Origin: Daphnia carinata
Lineage: Eukaryota > Arthropoda > Branchiopoda > Diplostraca > Daphniidae
Assembly: GCF_022539665.2 (NCBI RefSeq)
Contig: NC_081336.1
Location: 10,082,778-10,146,777 of the forward strand
Length of the DNA stretch: 64,000 bases
Direction of reading: 5' to 3'
The notes under the pieces are model-generated. The model made no database searches. It worked only from the letters and a program-made list of their open reading frames with translations, and was not told where the DNA came from. Positions 11,700 through 23,600 of the stretch are shown in pieces (the first letter of the stretch is position 1; each line of letters opens with the position of its first letter). Made by a program: the position numbers and the translations under genes.

Positions 11700-12800
11700 T
11701 GCATGATAAAATGTTAAATTTTAGATGACTTAATCAATGAATATAAAGATAGCCAAAGACCATGCCCTTAAACAGTTCCTTTTCAATGCATGTCACAGCT
11801 TCCGGAATGTATTGCTGATGCTGCTTTCCAACTTTCTGTCAATTCACTGAATAGATTCAGGCAGCCTTTCGAGGTGTGGCCAGCTTCATGACACTACGGG
11901 TAAAACTATATTAAAGTAATCACACTACAAATACAAGAAAACACTTACCTTGTGACCCCAGACAGAAAAAAAGTAGATCAATTAAGCCAATCTAAAAATG
12001 TGCCTTTTCTTTTGTTAGTGATGCAGATGGAAGTTTTTGTCCTATTTATTTCTGTCTTGGACTGTGGGGTCCAACGATACAAAACTCTACATCAGCAACA
12101 ATCTTTTCTCAGTGCTCAGAAGCTGCAAATGTCATGAATGAAAAAATTTCAATTAACAATAATTTTAAAAACAGTTGTAACGCCAAGCATTATTAAACAT
12201 CTCGACTACCTAAGGATAATAGCTGGAATCACAATGTTTGTCTCCACAATCCTGTATCGCAATGTGCCTGTCGTGATTACTTTTAAGGACACGAGTTGCC
12301 GTCCAAGATAGCAAACAGATAAACTCTTCTTGCGTTCATGGTATGGGATAAAAATAATAGCAAAGAATTATGTAATAGTGGAATGTGGAAAAATAATATT
12401 ACCATACATTTATGATCCTTCTTAAAGGCCATCTGGCATGGAGATGAGAGAACGAGGGCCAAGGCACCACGAATTCTTGTTCACAACTTGTGATATTCTT
12501 TAAAATTTAGAAGAAAAAATACAAGGACTCTGCATAAAAAGAATTACTTCTTAAAGATTCTTCTTAATAACGTACCATTCATTTAGTCATTTGAAAAGGA
12601 GTTTCAAATATTAGTTATTCTCACATTAAATTAAAATTAAAGAGACATTCACTTAAGTATTACTTTACCATTGCTGCCTCATGTGTCCAATATTTCGCGC
12701 GTCAGATGCACGCCACCAATCTCACACACGACACAGAACTAGAAAATGGCGACTGATGCCGGTTATCAAAACTCAAGCAGCGTTGCAACACATTTCAAAA
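11700..12800 (-). pseudogene. Vasa-like 5' part, left arm
   Basis: Read from 12,800 downward, it starts with a conserved leader (cattttgaaatgtgttgcaa) and ATGAGGCAGCAATG before a GTAAAG donor. The ENITSCEQ exon (about 12,510-12,410) follows, then small exons and the CHEAGHTSKGC knuckle (about 11,900-11,870). YIPEAVTCIEKELFKG-like coding follows in another frame. It ends where 11,650 begins. The right-arm counterpart is 56,280-57,390. The frame shift between knuckle and YIPE is shared by all copies, so they probably descend from one already broken copy. Confidence 0.55.
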
Positions 12801-12833
12801 TGGTCGGTGAATTCAACTCGAGACTAGGGCTCG

Positions 12834-12857
12834 GCCCCGATCGTCTTTGATCGGGGC
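12834..12857 (-). other. Hairpin (GCCCCGATC / GATCGGGGC), copy 2
   Basis: The same 9-bp stem with a 6-base loop as at 4389. On the minus strand it is followed by CGAGCCCTAG and a T. It sits just before the Vasa-like leader. Confidence 0.5.
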
Positions 12858-12859
12858 AA

Positions 12860-14885
12860 ACCGCGGTTTTTCTTTTTTTTTTTTTTATATTTTTATTGTT
12901 GAAATTTTAGTGATTCCCAACAGACTAATTATCACTAATTGTTGTGAGCGTAGAGGCGGTCAACAACTTGTTATAAATCAAATTTCCTTTGTGTCTTAAA
13001 TTAAAACATAACTTTTTAATTTTCTCTCGCACAGGAAGATACTAAGCAAAAACCAAATGAAAACAGAGAGATGGCTGGTTGTCTTTCGGGTTTACAATGG
13101 TTAGTTTTGTATTGTTGGGTTACGTAGGGAATGTTGGTGTAGTTATAACAAACAATCAAAGTTGTTTCGCAGATTGGATGGGAAAATGGAAAAGATGTGT
13201 CCCTAGTTAACCCCAGCCACCAGTAGTGTCACGTCACTGCAAATACACAGAAAGAAATTGAAAAGTTATTTAAAATTGAATACACTTTTTACCATCAGCA
13301 TGACACTGCAACACATAGCTCTAGTAGATTCTACGAAAAATTTATCCCATAGTAGAGTAGATCTTGACTTAAGCGTAACACGAATGCCATCACCTAAAAT
13401 TACAAAACTTAGATTACATGCCAGCATAACAAAAATGCTGGAAGCTAGATTTGGTAAACCTTGAATTTATACCGCAGACTACCCACCAAACAGTGTAGCC
13501 ATTTATTGGTAAGGAATCAAGTTTGACTTCACTCAAAAGCTCTCGGTATTCAAGAAGTTAGGCTTAAAAATAAGCCCGACAAATAAGCTAGACAAAATAA
13601 GCTTTCTCAACCTACTGTTGACGCGCCAACACGATGAACAATGAATTTATACTGACAGACGACCCATCAAACAGTATAGCCATCTACTGGTAAGGTATCA
13701 AGTTATGTTTCACTCAACGGCTCCCGATGTTCAAGAAGTTAAGGCTTGAAAATAAGCCCGACAAAATATATAAGCCCGACACCATGGGGAATGTATTGTT
13801 TCTTCTTATATAAAACACCGCAACAAGTGTGACTAGTGAAAATAACATATGGAAATACATAGGATTGATAAGTTTGATGTTTCACGCTAGCGCTGTAGCG
13901 TACTGGCGCGCCAGTAGTTTTTAAATTCGGTGTATTTCCAAAACGGTTGATGTTATGAAAAAAATAGCAATTTTCTCGGAATCTTCATTAAATTTTGAGT
14001 ATATTCTGTCATTTTCAAGCAATTCCCACGATGGTCAATTTTTGACGGTTTTGGAGGCAATTTTCCCACGGTCCTTTTCTTCGTTTTTCTCCATTTTGTT
14101 AAGTTAAATGTCAAAACAAAGCCGATATTCGTGATCAGCGTTCCATTTCGAATCGAAATAATGTATTTTAAACTAAATTAAGCAAGGATTACGAAAATTA
14201 ATATCTTTTACACGTGAACCTTATGGCATTTGAATGATTAAAAGTGATAGTTGCTACAGCCCTTACGATCGCTGAAACCCAATAAAGAAAACTGAATATC
14301 GTACCAATAGGTGGCTATAGTGTTTGGGGGACCGTCAGCAGAAGAAATTCCTGATACAAAGTTGTTACTCTTATTTTATTTGACTCTTAATACTGTTAAA
14401 TACTATTATTTGGTGCTAACATACAATTTAACGTAAAAATGTTGGGGATATGTTTTAGGGCATTTTCCGCTCTTAAAGTTAGCACTTGAAACACTTAAAT
14501 AATTTGATAAAAACTTAATATGTTTAACAGGAATAAACCCGTTAATAACTTAGTATTGAATAAAAAAAGTCACGAAAATAGTTGTTAAACTATTAGTTAA
14601 GATTGACTATACGTTTATTATTGTTGATGGCAACAGATGGGGGAATTCAACACAGATGCTGGAAAAGAAAGGAAAACAACACATTTCTATATATTCATTT
14701 TGCAGCAGATAGCGAAATTTTCAAGAAACGAAAATAAGCTTCACTACTATCAAACGCTAATTCTCTCCTATATTCAAGCTTACTTTCAAAATGTAAAAAA
14801 AGTTACTAATGGATTATCCACTAATCAAGCTTACCATAAAACTGAAGTATTGTTTTTGTTTTTTTAAATTAACGCCAACTAACTA
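12860..14885. other. Gene-free mosaic with two tandem GTCGGGCTTA/GCCATCTA units
   Basis: AT-rich sequence with no supported gene. At about 13,482-13,785 two units of about 181 bp each carry AAGCCCGAC pairs and a 'gccatctactggtaagg' motif. These are related in length and motif to the 180-bp satellite. A palindrome-like ACTGGCGCGCCAGTA at about 13,902-13,916 matches the minisatellite unit at 40.4 kb. Inverted counterpart: 54,204-56,220. Confidence 0.5.
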
Positions 14886-16200
14886 TGTCTGTGCTTCTTG
14901 TAGTTTGAATAAATCTGTTCAACCAAAAACGTCAAGAATCCAAGTCCAGTACCAATGCCTAGAATTAAACCATAATTTCTTAAGGGCAAAAAAAACTTGA
15001 TTATCACCTTGATTCGTCATGATGTTCATCACGTAGATCATATGAAATCCAAATGAAGTAAAAAGACTTCTTTGCTGCGCAATATTGCTTACTTCTTTGG
15101 GTTGGCTGTTTGATTGTGAATCAATGGTAGACGGACTCAAAGTGTTCTTCACATTCCTTGATATGTGGCACAACAAGGCTAAATCCATCCCCACATGTCA
15201 GGAAAGTATAGTCCATCATTGCTACACGATCCATCGTTAAGTAGAAAGAGTTCGCCACGCCATCGATACCCTTACAGAATTTAAAAATAAAAAAAAACAT
15301 GATGCACATAAGTTATCTGCTGAAATTCAATGCATAACCCATTTTTCCGCTAACTCATCATTTATGAGTTGATACAACATACCCTCATGCGTCCCGTACA
15401 TATTGGCAATAGTTTGATTAATTAGCACGAACGAATACCTGTGGAATAAAGAGGGTAGTTTTTAAAAATAACAAACAACAAATAAGCAGACAAATTAATT
15501 CCAACCTACGTAAAGTTTAATTTTTGCTGCTAGCCATTCGACCAAATAACGGTCCGATCCAGTCCAAGTGTAGGTGCCATTCGGTCCTCGCTTTTAAGTA
15601 TCGAAAGGTGGTAGCTAAATCCGAATAAATAAAGAATAATAGATAAGTTTCGTACAATACCATTTTCACTAAAGAATAGGACATTTAGGACATGATTATT
15701 TCTAACAAGAATACATCTACACTGGTACTTACATCAAACATTTAAAAATTGAGGTGGCGACCAGTAAAAAAAAAATTGACCATATCACTGTCAGATAAAG
15801 CGTCTCAGCGTAGAAACAACTGTGTACCTTGGCATTGAGTGTGTCGAAGACTGGATTAGAAATACATTCCTTGCAACGCATTGGCTGAAAGTTTGCAAAC
15901 AGGCTGTTGGAATCGATGAGTCTGAATAAATGAAAATACAATCAAATTTAAACATTAACTATTTAGTTGTAAATGTCAACTACTTGATCGTTGAAGAAGC
16001 ACAATTTCTCCATTGGGCGCCCTTTGATATATCAAGGCCTTTTAAAGTTCACGTAGTAAAGATGTCAGACAAAATTCTTCTGATTCTGGGACTACTATTT
16101 GCAATTATCTTGAATAACTTTACCAAAACTGCAAGTTCACTCAGCATAACCCTGGCAAAACAATTACGAAATGCAAATTAAATTTTCCCTACCTACTGGT
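14886..16200 (-). pseudogene. Ionotropic-receptor-like remnant, left arm, - copy
   Basis: On the minus strand it carries the series of exon-like pieces found at 52,900-54,203. These include a hydrophobic TLYLTVIWSIFFLLVATSI stretch (about 15,800-15,735) and GIDGVANSFYLTMDRVAMMD (about 15,270-15,210). GDGFSLVVPHIKE follows, then a last exon GIGTGLGFLTFL...KKHRH ending in a stop at about 14,880. In-frame stops between the pieces, such as the one after the ESVYH codons, argue for a pseudogene. Incomplete exon choice cannot be excluded. Confidence 0.45.
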
Positions 16201-16371
16201 GCTACACAAATGGTTGTTGAACATAGACAGTGACATAATTTCCATTTCCGAGTCATTTCCTTGCAGACCGTGACAAAAAAAGCTTTATACCGTGATTTAA
16301 AATTCTTGTTTTGTTTTCCTGTCACAATATCATGTGACTAAATTATTACAAGCTGTGTTACCGACCCCTAG

Positions 16372-16640
16372 ATAGCGTACCATTCACCTCACTTTTTTAC
16401 CGCGAGATGCCACTATACGGCGTACCATTCGCCTCACTTTTCCACCGCAAGATGGAACTACAGGTCGTACCATTCGAATCACTTTTTCATCGCTAGATGG
16501 CACCGTTTGGCGTTCCATTTACCTTACTTTTTCCACCGCCAGATGGCACTATTTGGCGTACCATATACCTTAAATTTCCACCGCTAGATGTCACTATTTG
16601 TCGTACCATTACCTAATATTTCCACAGCTGAATCTCACTT
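16372..16640 (-). repeat. Minisatellite, about 56-bp unit, second copy
   Basis: About five imperfect units of CGTACCATTCxCCTCACTTTTCCACCGCxAGATGGCACTATTTGG. Inverted relative of 6268-6432. The corresponding place in the right arm (about 52,700-52,740) lacks it, which is where A1 joins the receptor-like segment. Confidence 0.65.
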
Positions 16641-16839
16641 ATTGGCGCTCCTGTTCAAACTGCAAACGATTTGCACAGAACTTGATCTCTGCATGTCAAG
16701 TTCTATAGCCGCTGTTCAATACGAAACCGCCATTACGCCCCGGTATTTGATAGCGCAAACATATTTAGTAGATGCCAACTTATTAGAGCAATCTGGCGGT
16801 CCAAAACTGTCAGATACCGGAACATATTGGCGATTTAGT

Positions 16840-18195
16840 AAGGAATGCCATCTCGGGAACTTAAAGCGCGTAGCTTAAGTTGTTTGGCATACATTACTGT
16901 TCCTGATCTATAATGATAGCTCGTGACAATTCCTCCACATATTATCACAGACTTGAAAACCGAACTGTAGGAGAATTTACACGCCTCGCGGTGAATTAGA
17001 ATGGCCAGTTCACGAGCGGGTGTTACAACTACTGGCTTTTGCTCCATGGCATGAGACGCATCTGCAACACTTTGTTCTAACAATGTTCAAAACCGTTCCA
17101 AGTACGCCACCTGCATGATAAAATGTTAGATGCCTTAATCAACAAATATCACAGCACAAGCAAAAATATTGGCAAGAATACCTGCAACTGAAGCTTTCTG
17201 AAAACGTGTTGGTTTTCTGTAGCCAGAATATTTAATGTTTTGAAGTAGTATTTAAAGCAGGCCAGCTTCTTCGAAGGGTGTTTTGTATTGAGGTACATCT
17301 TTACCTGTAACCTAAAGCAGACCCAATATATATTTTCAAATCATAAAAAACAGTTTTGAGAAATGGCTTACCTGAAGGATGAATCTATCAAAAGTGTTAA
17401 AGCGTTCTCCAAAGACGATGCCCTTAAACAGTTCCTTTTCATAGCAGAATGTATTGCTCGTGCTGCTTTCCAACTTCATGTCAATTCACTGAATAGATTC
17501 GTGCAGCCTTTCGAGGTGTGGCCAGCTACATGACACTAGGTGTAAAACCATATTAAAGTAATCACTCTATGAATACAAGAAAACACATACCTTGTGAACC
17601 CAGACAGAAAAGTAGATCAATTAAGCCAATTAAAAATATGCCTTTTCTTTTGTTAGTGATGAAGATGGAATTTCCCGTCCTATTAGTTTCTTCCATGGAC
17701 TGTGGGGTCCAACAAAACAAACACAAGTTAAAATCGATTAAAAAACAGTTGTAACACCAAGCATTGTTAAACGACTTGCCTACCTAAGGAAACCGCTGGA
17801 ACCACAATGTTTGTCTCCACAATCCTGCAATGATTGAAATGACAAGCTTTGTTGATTTCATTAATTCTCATTTTGAAAAAAGTACAAAGCCTGACTGCTT
17901 GGTTAAGCCGTTTGACTTGATACCTTTTATAAAAAAGCAGGAAGGTTGCCATTGTCGCTATGTGCCTGTCGTGCTTACTTTTAAGAACACGAGTTACCTT
18001 CAATGATAGCAAGCTGATAAACTCTTCTTGCGTTCATGGTATGAGATAAAAATTATGGCAAAGAATAATGTAATAGTGGAAATATAATATTACCATACAT
18101 TTATGATCCTTCTTAATGGCCATCTGGCATGGAGATGAGAGAACGAGGGCCTAGGGACCAGGATGTCTTGTTCACAACTTGTGATATTCTCTAAA
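16840..18195 (-). pseudogene. Vasa-like helicase remnant, left arm, proximal copy
   Basis: On the minus strand, from 18,195 downward: the ENITSCEQ exon, an exon with GNSC, the exon after a GACCCCACAG acceptor (about 17,705), and the knuckle CHVAGHTSKGC (about 17,535-17,500). Next come the ELFKGIVFGERFNTFDRF exon (about 17,430-17,370) and the VTGKDVPQYKTPFEEA exon (about 17,310-17,260). Last is ADASHAMEQKPVVV-PARELAILIHR-EACKFSYSS-GGIVTSY (about 17,065-16,920). Motif Ia is altered (PARELA for PTRELA), and motif I with GKT is not seen. The counterpart at 63,060-64,000 runs off the window. This is the most complete Vasa-like copy here, but still broken. Confidence 0.6.
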
Positions 18196-18202
18196 ATTTT
18201 TG

Positions 18203-18228
18203 GCGCGTGCAGACAGCAGACTGCACGC
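18203..18228. other. Breakpoint hairpin CGCGTGCAG / CTGCACGCG, 8-base loop
   Basis: A perfect 9-bp inverted repeat (18,203-18,211 and 18,220-18,228), exactly at the join between segment A and the Vasa-like copy. In the right arm the same stem (63,043-63,061) has a 1-base loop. Confidence 0.6.
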
Positions 18229-20600
18229 GTTAAGCCAATCTAAAAATGTGCCTGAAAAAAAAAAACTTCCCGATGAGCCATGGTTTAAGGCGCCTCTTGT
18301 GGACGCAAAGAGCATTACGAGAAACTTTATCCATCGCAGATTAAATGTTTTAAAACAAATTTAAAGTAATCATCCAAATCAAGGTTTAATAAAACAAAAG
18401 GAAAAACGCCTAATACTTGTGGAAGCACACTTATGTTGTGCAGCAGTAAAATGTTGGCGATAGCAGTAAAATAAAATAAAAGAAGTAGTAAAACAAGTTA
18501 TTGAATAGAAGTGGATTCTATTCTATAACTTCGATCTAAATATCGCACCAATAGATGATTATACCGTTTGGCGGACCTCAAATAGCAGAAAGTCTTGTTT
18601 GACAAGCCAATTGTTACCTGTCACTGACGGTGATACCTTGCGTTTAAACTTGTAATGGATTCCATGTGATTTGAAAGTGCCATGACATAGAATCACTCCA
18701 TTAATTCATGAACTTTTCCGCTACCAAACCTGCCATCCGAAAAAAACAAAAACAATCTCGTTTCATTTAGAATTGAAAAAAAAATCAACATTAAGTTACC
18801 CACTGCTAATGACAGCCAGAGGTAGCAATACAGGTGATAGCGTATTGAAGATTTTGTCTTCATTCAAAACCAACTTTGCCCCTTGATCTCTCTTTTTCTA
18901 CACAGTTCGAAATTGACGCTTATTTGCAGTATTTGTTGTTTCTTGTTGCACGAAACTAACTGCACTTCAACGAAGAATTATTTGATTTACAAATGTCTCA
19001 GGAAATTTCAATTACCAAATACTCACCGTTTCTTCACCCAGCTTAAAAAAAAGTAAGATTCATGGGGCCAACACCACCAGTAGCCGCTAGATCTCAATTC
19101 TTGAAGCCACGTACACATATATGACAAACCCTAAAGAATAAAAAATGATTGTTGACTAAAGCCCAAATGAAGAATACCTACACAAATACTTTTATTTACG
19201 TGAAAAAGTATTCCCAATTAAATCATATCTTCATACCAAAAGAGTATGACCATGACATGCCAGCTTAATATGGTGTTGTTCCAATCTTTCATTGTCCATC
19301 CATGGAATGAGAACACACATGTGACTGCACTGCTTCAATGGGGGTCTTTGTCTGAAGTGGGGCATAGCAGAAAAAATTAGCAGGAACTACTAATGAAGCT
19401 GCGTTGCCTAGCCGTTATTTATCTAATGGTTTTAACGTGGTGCACAACGAATTTCATTTTCGTGATCCTTGTTAAATTTTGAATGTAAAACATATATATT
19501 TAAATACATTTATATCAATAAATTAAGACATTATTAGTTTAAAGTAAAAGTTGTGGACCGGGGCCTAAAATGTCTATTGTACCTACTTTTAGAATTGAAA
19601 AAACTCAAAAACCATGAAGTCTACGTAAAAACAAATTTGATATTCGTGATTCTTATTAAATTTACAATGTAAATGATGTATAGTTATCTAGTTTTATTGA
19701 TTTTAATTGTTTTAGGTAGAAGTCGGCCTTAAATTTCTAGCGTGAAATGAATGGAATGATGGATGATGAATAGAATGGTAGAAATTGAATTTTATGAATC
19801 CTATTTCTACTGAAGGCCAACGGGGCAAGCAGTATGTGGTATGTTAAATTTGAGACTCAAAATTGAAACTAGCAAGTATATGACATTAACAGTAAACTTA
19901 CCACAACTGCAATTTGTTTCACAGTGATGACCCTGCCCGGCACTAATATTTAGATCACCGAAACGACGGATTTAACATCAAGAATGCGAATGGATTCAGT
20001 TTCGCACGTCGAAATGGTAACAACCACCACAAAATAAAAAACAAACAAACTAAAACGCACACTTTGTGCATCACTTCCACATATCACACTTTACGTGAGC
20101 ACGAGTGAAAAAGAGTCTTTCAGATGTTGATGGAAGGATATAGGTAAGCCATACTAGAATGGTATGCTGATAGTCACTCAATTCGAATGTGAGTAGTTTG
20201 ATTCACACTTGAATTCCACAGGATCCTTCTGGTATCCTAAGTAGTCTACCATCCAACTGTACCAACAATGACGATACCACTTGAAACTTCGAGGTTAATA
20301 TAAAAGACAAACATTTTAAAAACAAATTATCGATTACATGACACTATTTTACTTTAGATTTGAGTTGCAATGTTTGTTTATATCTTATCTAACGACAAAG
20401 TTTTCCTTCCAAGGGACCACATTCTGTTTGAACGGCCACACAAATCAGGTTAATGTATTGATGTAATTGGTGGAAGGGATGTTGAGGCGTATGGGTAGAT
20501 GACAACAAGAATTCAATCTCGCACACACATACAGAAATAAAAAGTTACTTCAAGACGAAAAAAGAAGGGCAATGACATCTATGGGAAAAGATTGCATTAA
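18229..20600 (-). repeat. Segment A, left copy (one satellite unit)
   Basis: Inverted homologue of A1 (50,000-52,700) and A2 (60,100-63,040). It contains one unit of the 180-bp satellite (about 19,567-19,740), whereas A1 has three and A2 has five. No gene is recognised. A conserved exon-like stretch around 19,025-19,140 (minus strand) encodes WxWPHES-like residues between AG and GT. Segment A starts right after the NUP155 3' end. Confidence 0.6.
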
Positions 20601-20605
20601 AAACA

Positions 20606-23600
20606 TTACAAAAGCTCCAACTTACCTTGAAGAGTACGGAATTCGGCTATGAGGGCAGGTGATGTGGCGTGAGTCGTGCAGAAGAGATCTGTCAAATAGA
20701 CCCCAACGGCCTCGACACACTGTCCAATCAGAGCTCGACGATCGGCTGTCGGCACGAGAGCTGCCAAGCCTCCATTAGACGTATCCACCAGTCGATTCAA
20801 CATGTCGGCCAGCACTTGGAGCAAGTGGTTGGGTTTGCCCTCCGCTTGCCAAACGACATCCTTTGCACCGTACAAGCGATTATAAACGGCAAAAACACGC
20901 TGGAACGATACTCCAGCCGTCAGCATGATGGAAACGACCCAGCCTAACAATTAAAATACAAAATGAATGATAGAAATAACACGAAAATAATTGAAATTTT
21001 ACCTGGTGGGCCATTCCAGCGAACTGAATATGTTTCCAATGTTTTAACGAGGAATTCCAACGGGAAAAATTGCTCAGACTGGGCATAAGTTCTACCTAGC
21101 GTTTTCATTTTGCTACCCAGAGTGGCCAGTTTAGTTTCAGTATCTGCATTATTCAATTTCTTGACTTCAGCATTGATGACGTTCTGCCAAATGCTGGTCA
21201 CAAGGGCCGCGTCGTAATGATTGGCACAGTGCAAAATGGCCAATTTGCATTCCCAAAGGCCCTGGGGTTCGGCGAATTGTTCGTAGAGTTGAGTCACGTC
21301 CAGCAGGTCGGAATGTAAACGGCTGATGGTGTCGGCATCACGACTGGGCAATCTAGAGACAGCTTCCAGCACTTGCGACTGGACTTTGGCCACGTCCATC
21401 TTCTCTTCCATTTCGTAGAGAAACTGGCCCTGGACGGCGTTACCGAATGAGCTCGTCTCAGCTGCTCGTGCACAAACAATGGCCCTCGAAAGATATTCGA
21501 TTCTCATCGGAAGACTTATGGCCGTGCTGTGGGCATCAGCTAGACGTGAAAGAACACGTGCAGCAGCGATAAACTGCCCACTCTTTTCATAAAATTTCCA
21601 CAACAGATCGTATTTTGCAACTAAATCCGTCTGCTGCTGTTGATTAACCTAAACATAAATAATTATTCATTTGGGTCCAATTTAATGCACGTTAATTAAA
21701 TCATACCTGTCCAACTGTTTGCCTCTTGAGGTAATTCTCCAAATGCGGCGATTGAATTTCCAGCAATTTGTCGTCCCATTTGTTGTCCGTCAGCCAATCG
21801 AAAATGGCCACGTGACACAATTCGTCATCTGATTGTAAAGCGAGAGAAAGAGTTTCGTCTGCTAGACGTTGGGCTTCCAATGGGCTTAGACCCTCATCGT
21901 AACCTTGTGGGGCGGTTTGGGTAATCGGGCCGGGTGATTTTGGAACGCTGGGCGATTGAGGATGGCACGCAGCGGCAGTGTAGAGTTTTTGCAAAACTTG
22001 GCACATTTGCTGATAGCAATTTTTACGAGCCAAAAGGGCCTCTACAGCTGCAGGATCTTCTTGTTGGCCGCTGTAGCATTGCTGGGCACGATGTTGAGGG
22101 TCCAGCTTCTCAGCTACAACGCAACAGAGTTCCACCACGCCTCCGAAATAATGACATGCAGATAATTGCTGGCAAACATGGGCCAAATTAATGCGGGCTG
22201 GAATTTGTTTACACGTCTCCAGTGTTTGTTCCAGCAAACGTTCCTTGTCCATGCGATTCATAGTGGCCGTTCGAGCCTTCAGAAGTTGTTCATTAACTTT
22301 AGTGCATAGAGCATCCTTAAAAATCAACGAATTATTTAATTAATTTTTAACTTAAAATTCCAATGTAAACAATTACCTCATTGCGATAAAGAGACGGGCA
22401 GACTTGTCGCAATTTGTCGCTGATGGCGTCCGTGCTGGCCGCGTCATCCAAGTAGCGATGGATGAGCGAGTTGATGAGGCCGATGCAAGTGTCTCAACCT
22501 GAGAGGATGAGGTCGCGGAATAATGTAGTCTTTAATGACATGCGCATTTCAGATGTCAAAGATTGGCCCAGCAAATGCAATTGATGATCGCACAACACTT
22601 TCCAAAGAGCAAGGACTTCGACGGTATGATCCAGCAATTGCTTCATTGCCAACAGCGATTTTCTCTCCTGCATTTGAGCTTCCTGCATTTAATTTATAAA
22701 AATTATTTAATTTTTGTTTAAAATGAAAAATGTCATACCTGAAGACGGCCCTTCTCACAAGGCTGATGGCCGTTTTGATGAATATTGGCATGAACGAATC
22801 CTTTAAGAGCATTAAGTTGGCCCAGCACAGTTAGCAATTCTTCACTATTAACAACACTGTCCAGCAACGGTTGATGTGGTTTGCCTACATCTCTGGCCAG
22901 CGGCATCAGCCAAAGGGGCCTCAATATGCGTCCGAGATAAAGGTAAAGTCCGTTATGCCGGCCAGAGAATTGATAGTCGGTCATGTCTGACCCGCCACTG
23001 CCCGTCACGACGGTATTCGAATGGGGCGAGTAAGGTTGCATTTGAGGGGTCGAAATGGCATTGGGGTTGAATGCCCCCACTCCACCAGATTCAGGCGAAC
23101 TGAAAGTAAAATGCGATGGTTGATGATGGAAATTGCTGGGCGTGCTGTTCAGATGGGCGGGCGAGTTGACAACGAAAGGAGAGGTAGGAGATGAAACGGG
23201 GTGAGCCAGATGAGATGGTGAGACTTTGACGTCACCACCAAGAAGGAAGAACGCGCGGGCAGCCCAGTCGGCCAGCTGGGAGTCCTGTACGCTTGTTGAA
23301 CATGCCAAAATGAGGGCAGTGGCACAGGCTTGATCTTCTCGTAGAACCTGGAAAAAGGCCCGAACGGCCGTACTGTCCGGTCCTGAAGCGTCGAATAATA
23401 ATTGACGTAGGATATCAACCGGCCTCAGTTGAGTGACGATGTGACAGCATTGCGTCGTTAGGAAAATGAATTTTCGAGGTCCAGCTGCATGTTGAGTCAC
23501 AATCAGTGGAGGCTCAGGTGCTGGAGGAGCAAAGATTGACGGATCGATTTGCCTTTTGATGGTAACTTCGGCCAACGCCCAAGTCTTGCCGTCCAAGCCC

